NCBI RefSeq assembly: GCF_012933445.1
Contig: NZ_JABBNC010000002.1
Coordinates: 124,001 to 188,000, forward strand
Length of the DNA: 64,000 nucleotides
Source of the DNA: Actinoplanes sp. TBRC 11911
Lineage (GTDB): Bacteria > Actinomycetota > Actinomycetes > Mycobacteriales > Micromonosporaceae
Direction of reading: 5' to 3'
A program made the translations under genes and the position numbers. Each line of letters opens with the position of its first letter. Position 1 is the stretch's first letter. The notes under the pieces were generated by a model that saw only the letters and a list, made by a program, of their open reading frames with translations, ran no database searches and was not told the DNA's origin. Below are positions 7,609-15,052 of the stretch, one piece after another.

Positions 7609-8535
7609 GTGACCCCTGACATGACCACGAGCGCGCACGCCGACGGCCGCCGGGCCGTCAAGGCCGTGATTCCCGCGGCCGGGCTGGCCACGCGGTTCCT
7701 TCCGGCCACCAAGGCGGTCCCGAAAGAGCTTCTTCCGGTCGTCGACCGGCCCGTCCTGCAATACATCGTGGAGGAGGCCGCGGCCGCCGGCATCAAGGAC
7801 GTCCTGCTGGTCACCGGCCGGGGCAAGACGTCGATGGTCGACCACTTCGACCGGCGCCCCGACGTGGAGGCCCGGCTGGAGGAGAAAGGTGACTACGAGC
7901 GTCTCGCCGCGGTCCGGCGCACCAGCGAGCTCGCCGACATCTACACCTGCCGTCAGGGCGAGCCGCTCGGGCTCGGCCACGCGGTCGGCACCGCCGCCTC
8001 GCACATCGGGGACGCCCCGTTCGCGGTACTGCTCGGCGACGAGTTCGTCGAGGAGGACAAGCCGCTGCTTCCGGCGATGCTGGAGGTGCAGCGGCGTACC
8101 GGGGGAATTGTTCTTGCCTTCATGGAGGTCAAGCCCGAGGAGACGGCACGCTACGGCATCGCGTCGGTGCAGCCGTCCGACCTCGGCGAGGACATCGTCG
8201 AGGTGACCGGCCTGGTCGAGAAACCGGCCCCGGAGGAGGCGCCGAGCAACCTGGCGGTGCTGGGCCGCTACATTCTGCCGCCGTCGATCTTCGAGGCGAT
8301 CGAGAAGACCCGGCCGGGCAGCGGCGGCGAGATCCAGCTGACCGACGCGATGGCCCAGCTGCTGGCCGACGGCACCCCGGTGCACGGCATCATCTACCGC
8401 GGTCACCGGTACGACACCGGAATGCCGCTCGGATACCTGCAGGCCGTGGTCGAGCTCGCCGCCAAACGCGACGATCTGGGTCCCGAGTTCATGGCCTGGC
8501 TGGCCGACTTCGTCGCCGGTGGTGCGCGAGGATGA
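7609..8535 (+). CDS. galU: UTP-glucose-1-phosphate uridylyltransferase
   Basis: The enzyme makes UDP-glucose for cell-envelope sugars and, with GalE in this window, UDP-galactose. The 308-residue protein shows the nucleotidyltransferase start AVIPAAGLATRFLPATKAVPKELLPV, then LLVTGRGKTSMVDHFD, the LGLGHAV substrate loop, LLGDEFVEE with the metal-binding Asp, and TGLVEKP. The GTG start is preferred over an ATG four codons later because AAGG lies four bases upstream of the GTG. The stop overlaps the glp start by four bases (ATGA), so the two are translationally coupled. Order galU-glp-rimJ-glpR is the same as in M. tuberculosis. Confidence 0.95.
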   Translation: MTPDMTTSAHADGRRAVKAVIPAAGLATRFLPATKAVPKELLPVVDRPVLQYIVEEAAAAGIKDVLLVTGRGKTSMVDHFDRRPDVEARLEEKGDYERLAAVRRTSELADIYTCRQGEPLGLGHAVGTAASHIGDAPFAVLLGDEFVEEDKPLLPAMLEVQRRTGGIVLAFMEVKPEETARYGIASVQPSDLGEDIVEVTGLVEKPAPEEAPSNLAVLGRYILPPSIFEAIEKTRPGSGGEIQLTDAMAQLLADGTPVHGIIYRGHRYDTGMPLGYLQAVVELAAKRDDLGPEFMAWLADFVAGGARG

Positions 8536-9842
8536 CCGCGACGGCCGATGCCGAGGCGGCCGCCAACGAGCTGATGCCTCTCGCCGAATACCTGGGCAGC
8601 GTGCTGCGCAGGCTACGGCCGCTGCCTCCGCTCGACCTCGACCTCACCCAGGCGCACGGCAACGTGCTGGCGAACGACGTGCTGGCGCCGCATCCGTACC
8701 CGGCCTTCGACCAGGCGGCGATCGACGGGTACGCGGCACGCTGGGAAGACTTGGCGTCGGCCGGCCGGATCGGCTCGCATCCCTCGTTCGGCAAGTTCGA
8801 GGGCGGGCCCCGGCCGGTCCGGCTCAACGTCGTCGGTGACCTCGGCGCGGCGAGCTGGCGGCCGGTCCGCCTCAACCCGGGCACCTGTTTCTCGGTGGCC
8901 GCGGGCGCACCGCTGCCGATCGGCGCCGACGTCGTGGTGCCGGTGCACTGGACCGATCAGGGCATGGCGGCCGTGGAGATCCTGCACGCCCCCAAGCGAG
9001 GTTCCGGCGTACGTCGGGCCGGAGACGAACTCGCGGTTGGACAGGTGCTGGCCCCGGCCGGGTCCTATGTGACTCCCGCGATGGTGGCGACCTTCGCCGC
9101 GTCCGGAATCGGGCACGTCGTCGTCCGGCCCAGCCCGCGCGTCGTCGTGGTCGCCACCGGGGACGAGTTGGTCGACGTGGGCCGGCCCAGCCAGCCCGGT
9201 CAAGTCGTCGACGCGAACTCGCACGCCCTGACCGCCGCCGCGGTGGAGGCGGGTGCACTGGCGTACCGGATCGGCATCTGCGACGACGACCCGGAGGGAC
9301 TGCGCGGCCTCCTCGAGGACCAGACCCTGCGCGCCGACCTGATCATCACGACCGGCGGCACCGGGACCGGGCCGGGCGACATGCTGCGCCGCGTCCTGTC
9401 CCGCCGCGACCCCGGCCGGGGCGTCGTCGAGTTCACCGACGTCGCGCTCTCACCCGGCGCCACCCTCGGGTTCGGCACGGTCAGCGCCGAAGAGGTGCCG
9501 GTGGTGTGCCTGCCCGGCGAACCCGGCGCCGCACTGATCGGCTTCGAGGTGCTGGCCCGGCCGGTGATCCAGGTGCTCGCCGGCGCCGAACCGGTGTTCC
9601 GCACCAGCGTCAAGGCGCACCTGCTGGAAACCGTCTCCTCGCCGGGCGGCCTGCGCGAATTCCGTCCGGCACACGTCGCCGAGCGGCGCGGCGGAGGTCA
9701 TACGGTGCAACCACTCGCCGGCGGGCCGTACACTCTCTCCGGCCTGGCCGAGGCGAACGGGTTGCTGGTCCTCGGCGAGCGCGTCACCACGGCGACGGCA
9801 GGCTCGACCGTGGACGTCTTACTGCTGGACCGGAGGCGATGA
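8532..9842 (+). CDS. glp: Gephyrin-like molybdotransferase, MoeA family (Glp)
   Basis: The 436-residue protein has the MoeA fold: LAEYLGSVLRRLRPLPPLDLDL at the N-terminus, AFDQAAIDGYA, the linker VRRAGDELAVGQVLAPAG, and the MoCF domain with VVVATGDELVD, VDANSH, ITTGGTGTGPGDMLR and LPGEPGAALIGFEVL. MoeA inserts molybdate into molybdopterin. In Corynebacterium the MoeA paralogue in this position, Glp, acts in cell division together with a membrane receptor GlpR. Because a GlpR/SepX-like gene follows two genes later, I assign it to the Glp branch. A remaining role in cofactor synthesis cannot be excluded. Confidence 0.85.
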   Translation: MTATADAEAAANELMPLAEYLGSVLRRLRPLPPLDLDLTQAHGNVLANDVLAPHPYPAFDQAAIDGYAARWEDLASAGRIGSHPSFGKFEGGPRPVRLNVVGDLGAASWRPVRLNPGTCFSVAAGAPLPIGADVVVPVHWTDQGMAAVEILHAPKRGSGVRRAGDELAVGQVLAPAGSYVTPAMVATFAASGIGHVVVRPSPRVVVVATGDELVDVGRPSQPGQVVDANSHALTAAAVEAGALAYRIGICDDDPEGLRGLLEDQTLRADLIITTGGTGTGPGDMLRRVLSRRDPGRGVVEFTDVALSPGATLGFGTVSAEEVPVVCLPGEPGAALIGFEVLARPVIQVLAGAEPVFRTSVKAHLLETVSSPGGLREFRPAHVAERRGGGHTVQPLAGGPYTLSGLAEANGLLVLGERVTTATAGSTVDVLLLDRRR

Positions 9843-9845
9843 ACG

Positions 9846-10475
9846 ATGTGGGGCTCGACGCCCGGATGGCCCGCCGTCCTGGCCGAGGGTTCAGTCCTGC
9901 TCCGGCCGTACAAGAGAGGTGACGCGCGGGCCTGGTCCGAGGTGCGGATCAGCAACCGCGAATGGCTCGCCCCCTGGGAATCGGCGCCGCCCGGCCCCTG
10001 GTCCGAGATGAACTCGACCCGCGCCTACGCGTACGTCTATCAGGACATGAGGCGAGCCGCGCGACGCGGCGACAGCATGCCGTTCGCCGTCTGCCTCCGC
10101 GAGGACGGCCAGGAACGGCTCGTCGGACACATCAACCTCGGCAACATCGTGCGGCGAGCGTTCAGTTCCGCGTACGCCGGTTACTGGGTCGACCATCGCG
10201 TCGCCGGCCGTGGCGTGATCCCGACGGCGCTGGCCCTCGCCGTGGACCACGCCTTCGGAGCGGGCGGCCTGCATCGCATCGAGGTCAACATCCGCCCGGA
10301 GAATCGCGCCAGCCGCCGAGTGGTGGAGAAGCTCGGGTTTCGGGAAGAGGCGTATCACCAGCGCTATATGCACATTGACGGCAGTTGGCGCGATCATCTT
10401 GGGTACGCGTTGACCAGCGAGGAGGTCGCGGCCGAAGGTGGGCTGCTGGCCCGGTGGCGCCGCGTCCGCGCGTGA
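9846..10475 (+). CDS. rimJ: GNAT N-acetyltransferase, RimJ/RimL type
   Basis: A 209-residue acetyltransferase in the operon after glp, with GGAGG nine bases before the ATG. It carries LRPYKRGDARAWSEVRISNREWLAPWE, the central strand LVGHINLGNIVRRAFSSAYAGYWVD, the acetyl-CoA loop RVAGRGVIPTALALAVDHAF, and HRIEVNIRPENRASRRVVEKLGF, all typical of ribosomal-protein alanine acetyltransferases. The family acetylates protein N-termini such as that of S5. The target here is assumed from homology and from synteny with M. tuberculosis Rv0995. A small out-of-frame ATG overlapping the glp stop is not used. Confidence 0.88.
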   Translation: MWGSTPGWPAVLAEGSVLLRPYKRGDARAWSEVRISNREWLAPWESAPPGPWSEMNSTRAYAYVYQDMRRAARRGDSMPFAVCLREDGQERLVGHINLGNIVRRAFSSAYAGYWVDHRVAGRGVIPTALALAVDHAFGAGGLHRIEVNIRPENRASRRVVEKLGFREEAYHQRYMHIDGSWRDHLGYALTSEEVAAEGGLLARWRRVRA

Positions 10476-10663
10476 TGCTTCTACTCGCTGCGCCGCGTCC
10501 GGGCGTGACTCACGATCATCGGTGCGTGACGCGCCCCGGCGCGGCGCGACGATTTCCGCAGCTCGCGCCCGTAGCCTCGGGGAGATTGGGTCTTGCGGTC
10601 CGCGGCCGACAGCGTGTAAGGCGTTTTGTGGCGGACCGCCCGTAGCTGACGGGAGGGGTGAGG

Positions 10664-11413
10664 GTGCCGACCTCGGTGCTCCTCGCCGTCCTCGCCGCGG
10701 CCGGGCTGCTCGCACTCGCACCGGCACTCGTACGCCGGTACGACGCCACCGAGCGGCTCGCCGCGGAGCGGGCGTCGTCGACGGCGCGGGTGCTGCTGCG
10801 CCGCCGCCGTCGCCGAACCGTGCCCGGACGCCGTCCGATCAACCCCGGACGCACCGTCACGGTTACGCTCCCCGCCCCTTCGGGTGACGGGGGTGGCCCC
10901 GCCCGTCCCCAGCGACGCCTTCGCCTGGTCACCGGCAAGCGACAGGTACGCCGCCCGCCACCCCGGCGGCGCCACACCCCGGCCGTGATCCGCCGGCGCC
11001 GGGTGTTCGCGGCGCTGGTGTTGCTCAACGTGATCGAGCTGGTCGGGGTGGTGGCGGTCGGGCCAGGATTCTGGATCGGGTTCGCGGTTACCGTGTCGCT
11101 GCTGGGGGTTGACCTGGTGCATCTGCGCAACCGGGCGTTGGCCGACCGGCGGCGGCGTCGCATCGAGGCCCGGGAGGCCGCGTGGCTGGCGGCGCGGCAG
11201 GCCGAGGTGCGGCGCGAGCAGGCCCGGCGGGCGGCAGCGCGGCGGGAGGCGCAGCGGCGGCTGGCGGCCCAGAAGGAGGCCGTGCGGCGGGCGGCGATGG
11301 GGCTGGACCGGGATCCGTCCGATCTGCCTGCTCAGGGGTCGGTGTATTACCGCCGGGCCGGTGGGTTGCGGGGGCGGGCGTACGAGGCCGGGGGGCGGCA
11401 CAACACGGCGTGA
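10664..11413 (+). CDS. glpR: Two-segment membrane cell-division protein GlpR/SepX
   Basis: A protein of about 249 residues with a membrane segment at the very N-terminus (PTSVLLAVLAAAGLLALAPALV), a basic linker, a hydrophobic region near 115-150 (FAALVLLNVIELVGVVAVGP and FWIGFAVTVSLLGVDLVHL) and a long basic coiled-coil-like tail. This matches SepX of Streptomyces and GlpR of Corynebacterium, which help organise the FtsZ ring and, in the latter, bind the MoeA-like Glp encoded three genes upstream. GTG at 10664 is chosen because GGAGG ends seven bases before it. A GTG two codons earlier has the motif too close. Confidence 0.8.
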   Translation: MPTSVLLAVLAAAGLLALAPALVRRYDATERLAAERASSTARVLLRRRRRRTVPGRRPINPGRTVTVTLPAPSGDGGGPARPQRRLRLVTGKRQVRRPPPRRRHTPAVIRRRRVFAALVLLNVIELVGVVAVGPGFWIGFAVTVSLLGVDLVHLRNRALADRRRRRIEAREAAWLAARQAEVRREQARRAAARREAQRRLAAQKEAVRRAAMGLDRDPSDLPAQGSVYYRRAGGLRGRAYEAGGRHNTA

Positions 11414-11485
11414 ACCCCGGTTCGCGGCGACGGCGCCGGACCTGTTAGCCTTGCTGCGGTTCGCCGGACGATGTCCGAGAGCCAA

Positions 11486-11559
11486 GGGGCTGTGGCGCAG
11501 ACTGGTAGCGCACCTCGTTCGCATCGAGGGGGTCAGGGGTTCAAATCCCCTCAGCTCCA
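11486..11559 (+). tRNA. tRNA-Ala (anticodon CGC)
   Basis: The acceptor arm GGGGCTG pairs with CAGCTCC, including the G3-U70 wobble that identifies alanine tRNA. The anticodon stem CCTCG/CGAGG encloses TTCGCAT, giving anticodon CGC for GCG codons. The T arm GGGGTTCAAATCCCC is normal and CCA is not encoded. The last 25 bases plus one are duplicated about 275 bp downstream. Confidence 0.95.
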
Positions 11560-11560
11560 C
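11536..11560 (+). repeat. 25-bp direct repeat at the tRNA-Ala 3' end (att-like, copy 1)
   Basis: The segment from the T arm to one base past the tRNA end recurs exactly 275 bp downstream. Such 3'-end repeats are what tyrosine-recombinase integration into a tRNA gene leaves behind. Confidence 0.7.
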
Positions 11561-11578
11561 CCAAAAACCAGCAGGCAG

Positions 11579-11610
11579 AAGCGAGTTTCCGGGCCCCCGG
11601 AGGCTCGCTT
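11579..11610 (+). terminator. Terminator after tRNA-Ala
   Basis: AAGCGAG and CTCGCTT form the outer stem, with CCGGG/CCCGG inside, followed by TTCT. It lies 20 bp after the tRNA and between the two att-like repeats. Confidence 0.6.
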
Positions 11611-11810
11611 TTCTGTTGGTTGGCCGTGGGATGACGCGTCATAAAGAGGTAAATACACGCTTCGGCAAGGTCGAAGACATCCGAGACCATCCACCCACTC
11701 ATGACGCGGCATTCCAGGTACTTCGAGGCGTGAGGCCGTCGCGAACGCGCTTATTCATCGGGATTGCACGCGGCGGGGCGCGGTCTACGTTTAGTGGAAC
11801 GAGGATCACG
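11611..11810. other. Gene-free 200-bp spacer between att-like repeats
   Basis: This spacer is less GC-rich than its surroundings and has no convincing gene. It contains the perfect 12-bp palindrome ATGACGCGTCAT at 11631-11642 and a half-copy (ATGACGCG) near 11700. With the flanking repeats it may be the scar of a lost integrated element. No integrase or excisionase fragment is readable. Confidence 0.5.
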
Positions 11811-11835
11811 GGGGTTCAAATCCCCTCAGCTCCAC
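11811..11835 (+). repeat. 25-bp direct repeat of tRNA-Ala 3' end (att-like, copy 2)
   Basis: This is an exact copy of the tRNA T-arm and acceptor end, without the rest of the tRNA. The bases just before and after differ from copy 1, which fixes the repeat length at 25. It precedes the FAD oxidoreductase gene by about 90 bp. Confidence 0.7.
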
Positions 11836-11926
11836 GAGACTAGGGCTGGATAGTGTCCGCGGAAAGCGCGGACCTGCCAGCCTCGTTGGGCCGCATGCGC
11901 GATCTTACGTGTCCGTGAAGGATGTC

Positions 11927-13243
11927 ATGCGCGTGAACGAGTCTGCGGGTCGGCCGTTGTGCGTGATCGTGAGTAACGCGATTGTCATCGGCGGCAGTGT
12001 GGCTGGGCTTCTAGCGGCGCGTGCGTTAAGTACCTCTTTTCAGCGGGTCACTGTGCTGGAACGAGACGAGCTTCCGGAACGTCCCGTGGCGAGGCGCGGG
12101 GTTCCGCAGGGCCGGCACGTGCACGCGTTGACCGCGCGCGGCGGGATCGGTCTGGAGAAGTTGTTCCCCGGCTTCCTCGACGAGCTGACCGCGGCCGGGG
12201 TGCCCCACGGCGACGCACAGAACGATGAGGAGTGGTATCTCGACGGGCACAAGATGGCGCGGGCGTCGGCCGGATTGCCGGTGTATTTCATGACCCGGCC
12301 GGTGATCGAGCACGTCATCCGGCAACGAGTGCGCGCCCTGCCGAACGTCACCTTCGTGTCCGGTGCCGACGTGACCGGCCTGATCGCGCAGGATGGGCGG
12401 ATCACCGGCGTACGGGCTGGTGAGGTGTTGCCCGCAGACCTCGTGGTGGACGCCACCGGCCGGGGATCGCGCGCGCCGCATTGGCTCGGCGAGCTCGGTT
12501 ACCCGGTCCCGGACGAGACCACGCTCCGCACCGACACGGTCTATGTGACGCGGCTCTTCAAGGGTCGGCTGGACGGCCTGATGGCGGCGCTCGCTGCGTC
12601 CTATCCAGGGCACCACCGGGCCGGCACGGCCATCCGCCAGGAGAACGATCAGATCGCGGTCATGCTGGTCGGCCTGCTCGGCGAGGAACCCCCGACGGAC
12701 GATGAGGGCATGCTCGCGTACGCCTCGACGCTGCCGGCGCCGCAGATCGCCGAGGTGCTCCGCACCGCCGAACCCCTGGGCGACGCGGCGAAGATGCGCT
12801 ACCCGGCGAGTTCCCGCAAGCACTTCGAGAAACTCGACCGCCACCTCGAGGGTTTGATCGTCGTCGGCGATGCGCTGTGCAGCCTGAATCCGATCTACGG
12901 GCAGGGGCAGACGATGGCGGTACTGGAGGCCGAGCTGCTGGAGTCCGTTGTGGAGGCTGGTCCCGAGCGGCTGACAGAACGCTTCTATCGTGCGAACGCC
13001 GACGTGCTGGACGACGCGTGGCGGCTTGTCGCGGGCGGCGATCTGCGCTTCCCCGAAGTCGAGGGGGAGCGCAGCCCACGAGATGTCGAAGCGGGCAAGT
13101 ATCTGACGCGATACCGTGCCGCCGCAGCGGTCGACCCCGTGCTCGGTGGCGCCTTCCTGCGCGTCTCGAACATGGTGGCACCGATCGCCTCGCTGTTCGC
13201 CCCGGAGATGCAGGAGCGGGTCCGCGCGGCCGATCGGCAGTGA
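11927..13243 (+). CDS. FAD-dependent monooxygenase/oxidoreductase
   Basis: A protein of about 438 residues of the PHBH-like FAD-binding class. The dinucleotide site is AIVIGGSVAGLLAARAL. GVPQGRHVHALTARGG follows, a motif of actinobacterial FAD hydroxylases, then VDATGRGSRAPHWL and the second FAD motif VVGDALCSLNPIYGQGQTMA near residue 310. The ATG is chosen because GAAGGA stands five bases before it. Upstream GTG codons and a downstream GTG nearer the Rossmann strand are alternatives. The substrate is unknown, with small aromatic or isoprenoid compounds usual for relatives. It follows the duplicated tRNA end, so it may be cargo of a past integration. Confidence 0.85.
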   Translation: MRVNESAGRPLCVIVSNAIVIGGSVAGLLAARALSTSFQRVTVLERDELPERPVARRGVPQGRHVHALTARGGIGLEKLFPGFLDELTAAGVPHGDAQNDEEWYLDGHKMARASAGLPVYFMTRPVIEHVIRQRVRALPNVTFVSGADVTGLIAQDGRITGVRAGEVLPADLVVDATGRGSRAPHWLGELGYPVPDETTLRTDTVYVTRLFKGRLDGLMAALAASYPGHHRAGTAIRQENDQIAVMLVGLLGEEPPTDDEGMLAYASTLPAPQIAEVLRTAEPLGDAAKMRYPASSRKHFEKLDRHLEGLIVVGDALCSLNPIYGQGQTMAVLEAELLESVVEAGPERLTERFYRANADVLDDAWRLVAGGDLRFPEVEGERSPRDVEAGKYLTRYRAAAAVDPVLGGAFLRVSNMVAPIASLFAPEMQERVRAADRQ

Positions 13244-13284
13244 ACCACGGCGTTGGCGGGGCCCGGGCTTCTGCGTTTGAAGGA

Positions 13285-13306
13285 GCGCCCCTCCGGAGAG
13301 GGGCGC
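13285..13306. terminator. Bidirectional hairpin terminator
   Basis: GCGCCCCTC, tetraloop CGGA and GAGGGGCGC form a perfect 9-bp stem between the convergent FAD oxidoreductase and SnoaL-like genes. Confidence 0.65.
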
Positions 13307-13314
13307 GCGGTGCG

Positions 13315-13647
13315 TCAGCCGATCTCGAGGCGGGAGATCAGGTTGTTGCGGAGCGTGATCTGCATCGTGCCGGTGCCGTTGAAGCGGTTGCTCGTCGCCT
13401 TGATGGTCAGGGCGTAGCTTTCCGGGCCCGGTCCCGTCGCCTCGCAGCTGATCAGCTCGAACTGCATGTGCACGCCGATGTTGTCGGTGCGGTTCCACGA
13501 CGCGACGCCCTCGTGGCCGTTGAACTCGCGGCCCCAGTCGCGGACGTAGGCGTTGTCGGTGAAGACGGCGACGAAACCCTCGTTGTCGCCCGCGTTCGTC
13601 GCATCGATGAACGTTTGGATCGGTGCCGGGATGGACTGGTCGGTCAT
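13315..13647 (-). CDS. SnoaL-like/NTF2-fold protein
   Basis: The 110-residue protein starts at ATG (TDQSIPAPIQTFIDATNAGD). A longer reading frame upstream would run into a different composition and has no better site. IQTFIDATNAGDNEGFVAVFTDNAYVRDWG followed by a beta-rich tail (YALTIKATSNRF, TMQITLRNNLISRLEIG) is typical of the NTF2/SnoaL fold, used by polyketide cyclases, isomerases and ligand carriers. The pocket Asp residues expected for cyclase activity cannot be confirmed by eye. It is convergent with the FAD oxidoreductase gene, and joint function is possible but unproven. Confidence 0.75.
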   Translation of the reverse strand: MTDQSIPAPIQTFIDATNAGDNEGFVAVFTDNAYVRDWGREFNGHEGVASWNRTDNIGVHMQFELISCEATGPGPESYALTIKATSNRFNGTGTMQITLRNNLISRLEIG

Positions 13648-13761
13648 GCTGCCGAGCGTAACCAGGGAGATCGGCGGAAGCCTGGCCCCCCGAGGGCCAG
13701 CGACGCGCACCACTTTCGGCGATTAGCGGGAATTGCTCCTTTCGAGTGATATCCCGGAGAC

Positions 13762-15006
13762 ATGGAAGCTGCCGTGCCCGACAACGAAACCGACCGGCTC
13801 GCCGCGCTGTACGGCCTCGACATCCTGGACAGCGCCCCCGAGCAGGACTTCGACGACATCGTGGCGCTCGCGTCGAACGTGTGCGGGACGCCGATGTCGT
13901 TGGTGACCCTGGTCGACACCGACCGGCAATGGTTCAAGGCGCGGGTCGGCACCGACCTCACCGAGACGACGCGCGAGCTGTCCTTCTGCGCGCACGCGAT
14001 TCTGGGGCGGGACCTGCTCGTCGTGCCCGATACGACCAAGGACGCCCGTTTCTCGGACAATCCGCTCGTCGACAGCACCGACGGGATCCGGTTCTACGCC
14101 GGGGCGCCGCTGGTCACCACCGACGGGTTCGCGCTCGGCACGCTCTGCGTGGTGGACAACCAGCCGCGCTCGCTCGACATCGAGCAGCTGCAGGCGTTGC
14201 GGGCGCTGTCCCGGCAGGTCACGGCCCAGATGGAGTTGCGCCGGCACGCCACCGCGCTGGCCAACACCACGGCCCGGCTGCAGGAGCTGGAGCGGCGCAA
14301 GGACGACCTGGCTTCGCTCATCGGCGGCGACCTGCGCGCACCGTTGAAGCTGGTCACCGCGTACCTGGAAAAGCTTGGCACGACCGGCTATCAGGACGCC
14401 GAGATGGCCGATCTCGTCGGTCGCGCGGCGGCCGGGCACATCCGCGGCTTCCTCGACCTGATGCACCATCTGACCAGCATGGCGGAGGCGGGCTTCGGCA
14501 CCGAGCAGCTGCACATGCGCCAGATCGACCTGACCCGGATCACCCAGCGCGCGGTCGAGGCGGTGCGGCCGATCGCGGCGAGCAAGCAGATCTGGATTCT
14601 CAACCAGGCGGGCGGTCCGGCGCTGCCGATCATTGCCGATCCCGTACGCCTCGAGCAGGTCATCACGCATCTGCTGTTCGCGGCCGTGAAGTACACCCCG
14701 CCCGGTGGCCGCATGCGCGTCGGAACCGAGGTCGAGTCGGGCCCGACCGTACGGGTGGATGACATGGATCTTCCGGACGGGATGCGGCCCGAGCTGTTCC
14801 CGCACCTGTATTACGGCGCGATCGCGAACCCGGTGGACGTGCCCGGCCCGGATCGGGGGCTCGCGGTGGCGAAGAAGATCCTGGACGCGCACCACGCCAC
14901 GGTGGCGCTCTCCGACCGGCCCGGGGATGGGACGTCGGTGCACGTGACGTTCCCGTTCGCCGCGCCCGACCCGTCGGAGCTGCTGCCTGATCTGGTGGCG
15001 GTCTGA
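13762..15006 (+). CDS. GAF-domain degenerate histidine kinase (pseudokinase)
   Basis: The 414-residue protein has a GAF domain (about 25-165: FDDIVALASNVCGTPMSLVTLVD, FCAHAILGRD, FYAGAPLVT), a coiled coil (about 165-182) and a HisKA/HATPase-like region. The dimerisation box reads IGGDLRAPL, so the phospho-accepting His is Gly189. In the N-box VITHLLFAAVKYTPPGG, His303 and Ala307 stand where the conserved Asn residues should be. The G1 region (VRVDDMDLPDGM) is also poor. I infer loss of autophosphorylation and a sensory or scaffold role. No response regulator gene is adjacent. GGAG lies just before the ATG. Confidence 0.85.
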   Translation: MEAAVPDNETDRLAALYGLDILDSAPEQDFDDIVALASNVCGTPMSLVTLVDTDRQWFKARVGTDLTETTRELSFCAHAILGRDLLVVPDTTKDARFSDNPLVDSTDGIRFYAGAPLVTTDGFALGTLCVVDNQPRSLDIEQLQALRALSRQVTAQMELRRHATALANTTARLQELERRKDDLASLIGGDLRAPLKLVTAYLEKLGTTGYQDAEMADLVGRAAAGHIRGFLDLMHHLTSMAEAGFGTEQLHMRQIDLTRITQRAVEAVRPIAASKQIWILNQAGGPALPIIADPVRLEQVITHLLFAAVKYTPPGGRMRVGTEVESGPTVRVDDMDLPDGMRPELFPHLYYGAIANPVDVPGPDRGLAVAKKILDAHHATVALSDRPGDGTSVHVTFPFAAPDPSELLPDLVAV

Positions 15007-15011
15007 GACCA

Positions 15012-15048
15012 GGCCGGCCCGCCCGGCTGCAGTTCGGGCGGACCGGCC
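15012..15048. terminator. Bidirectional hairpin terminator
   Basis: GGCCGG-C-CCGCCCG pairs with CGGGCGG-A-CCGGCC, 13 pairs with one mismatch, in the 46 bp between two convergent stops. Confidence 0.6.
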
Positions 15049-15052
15049 GAGC

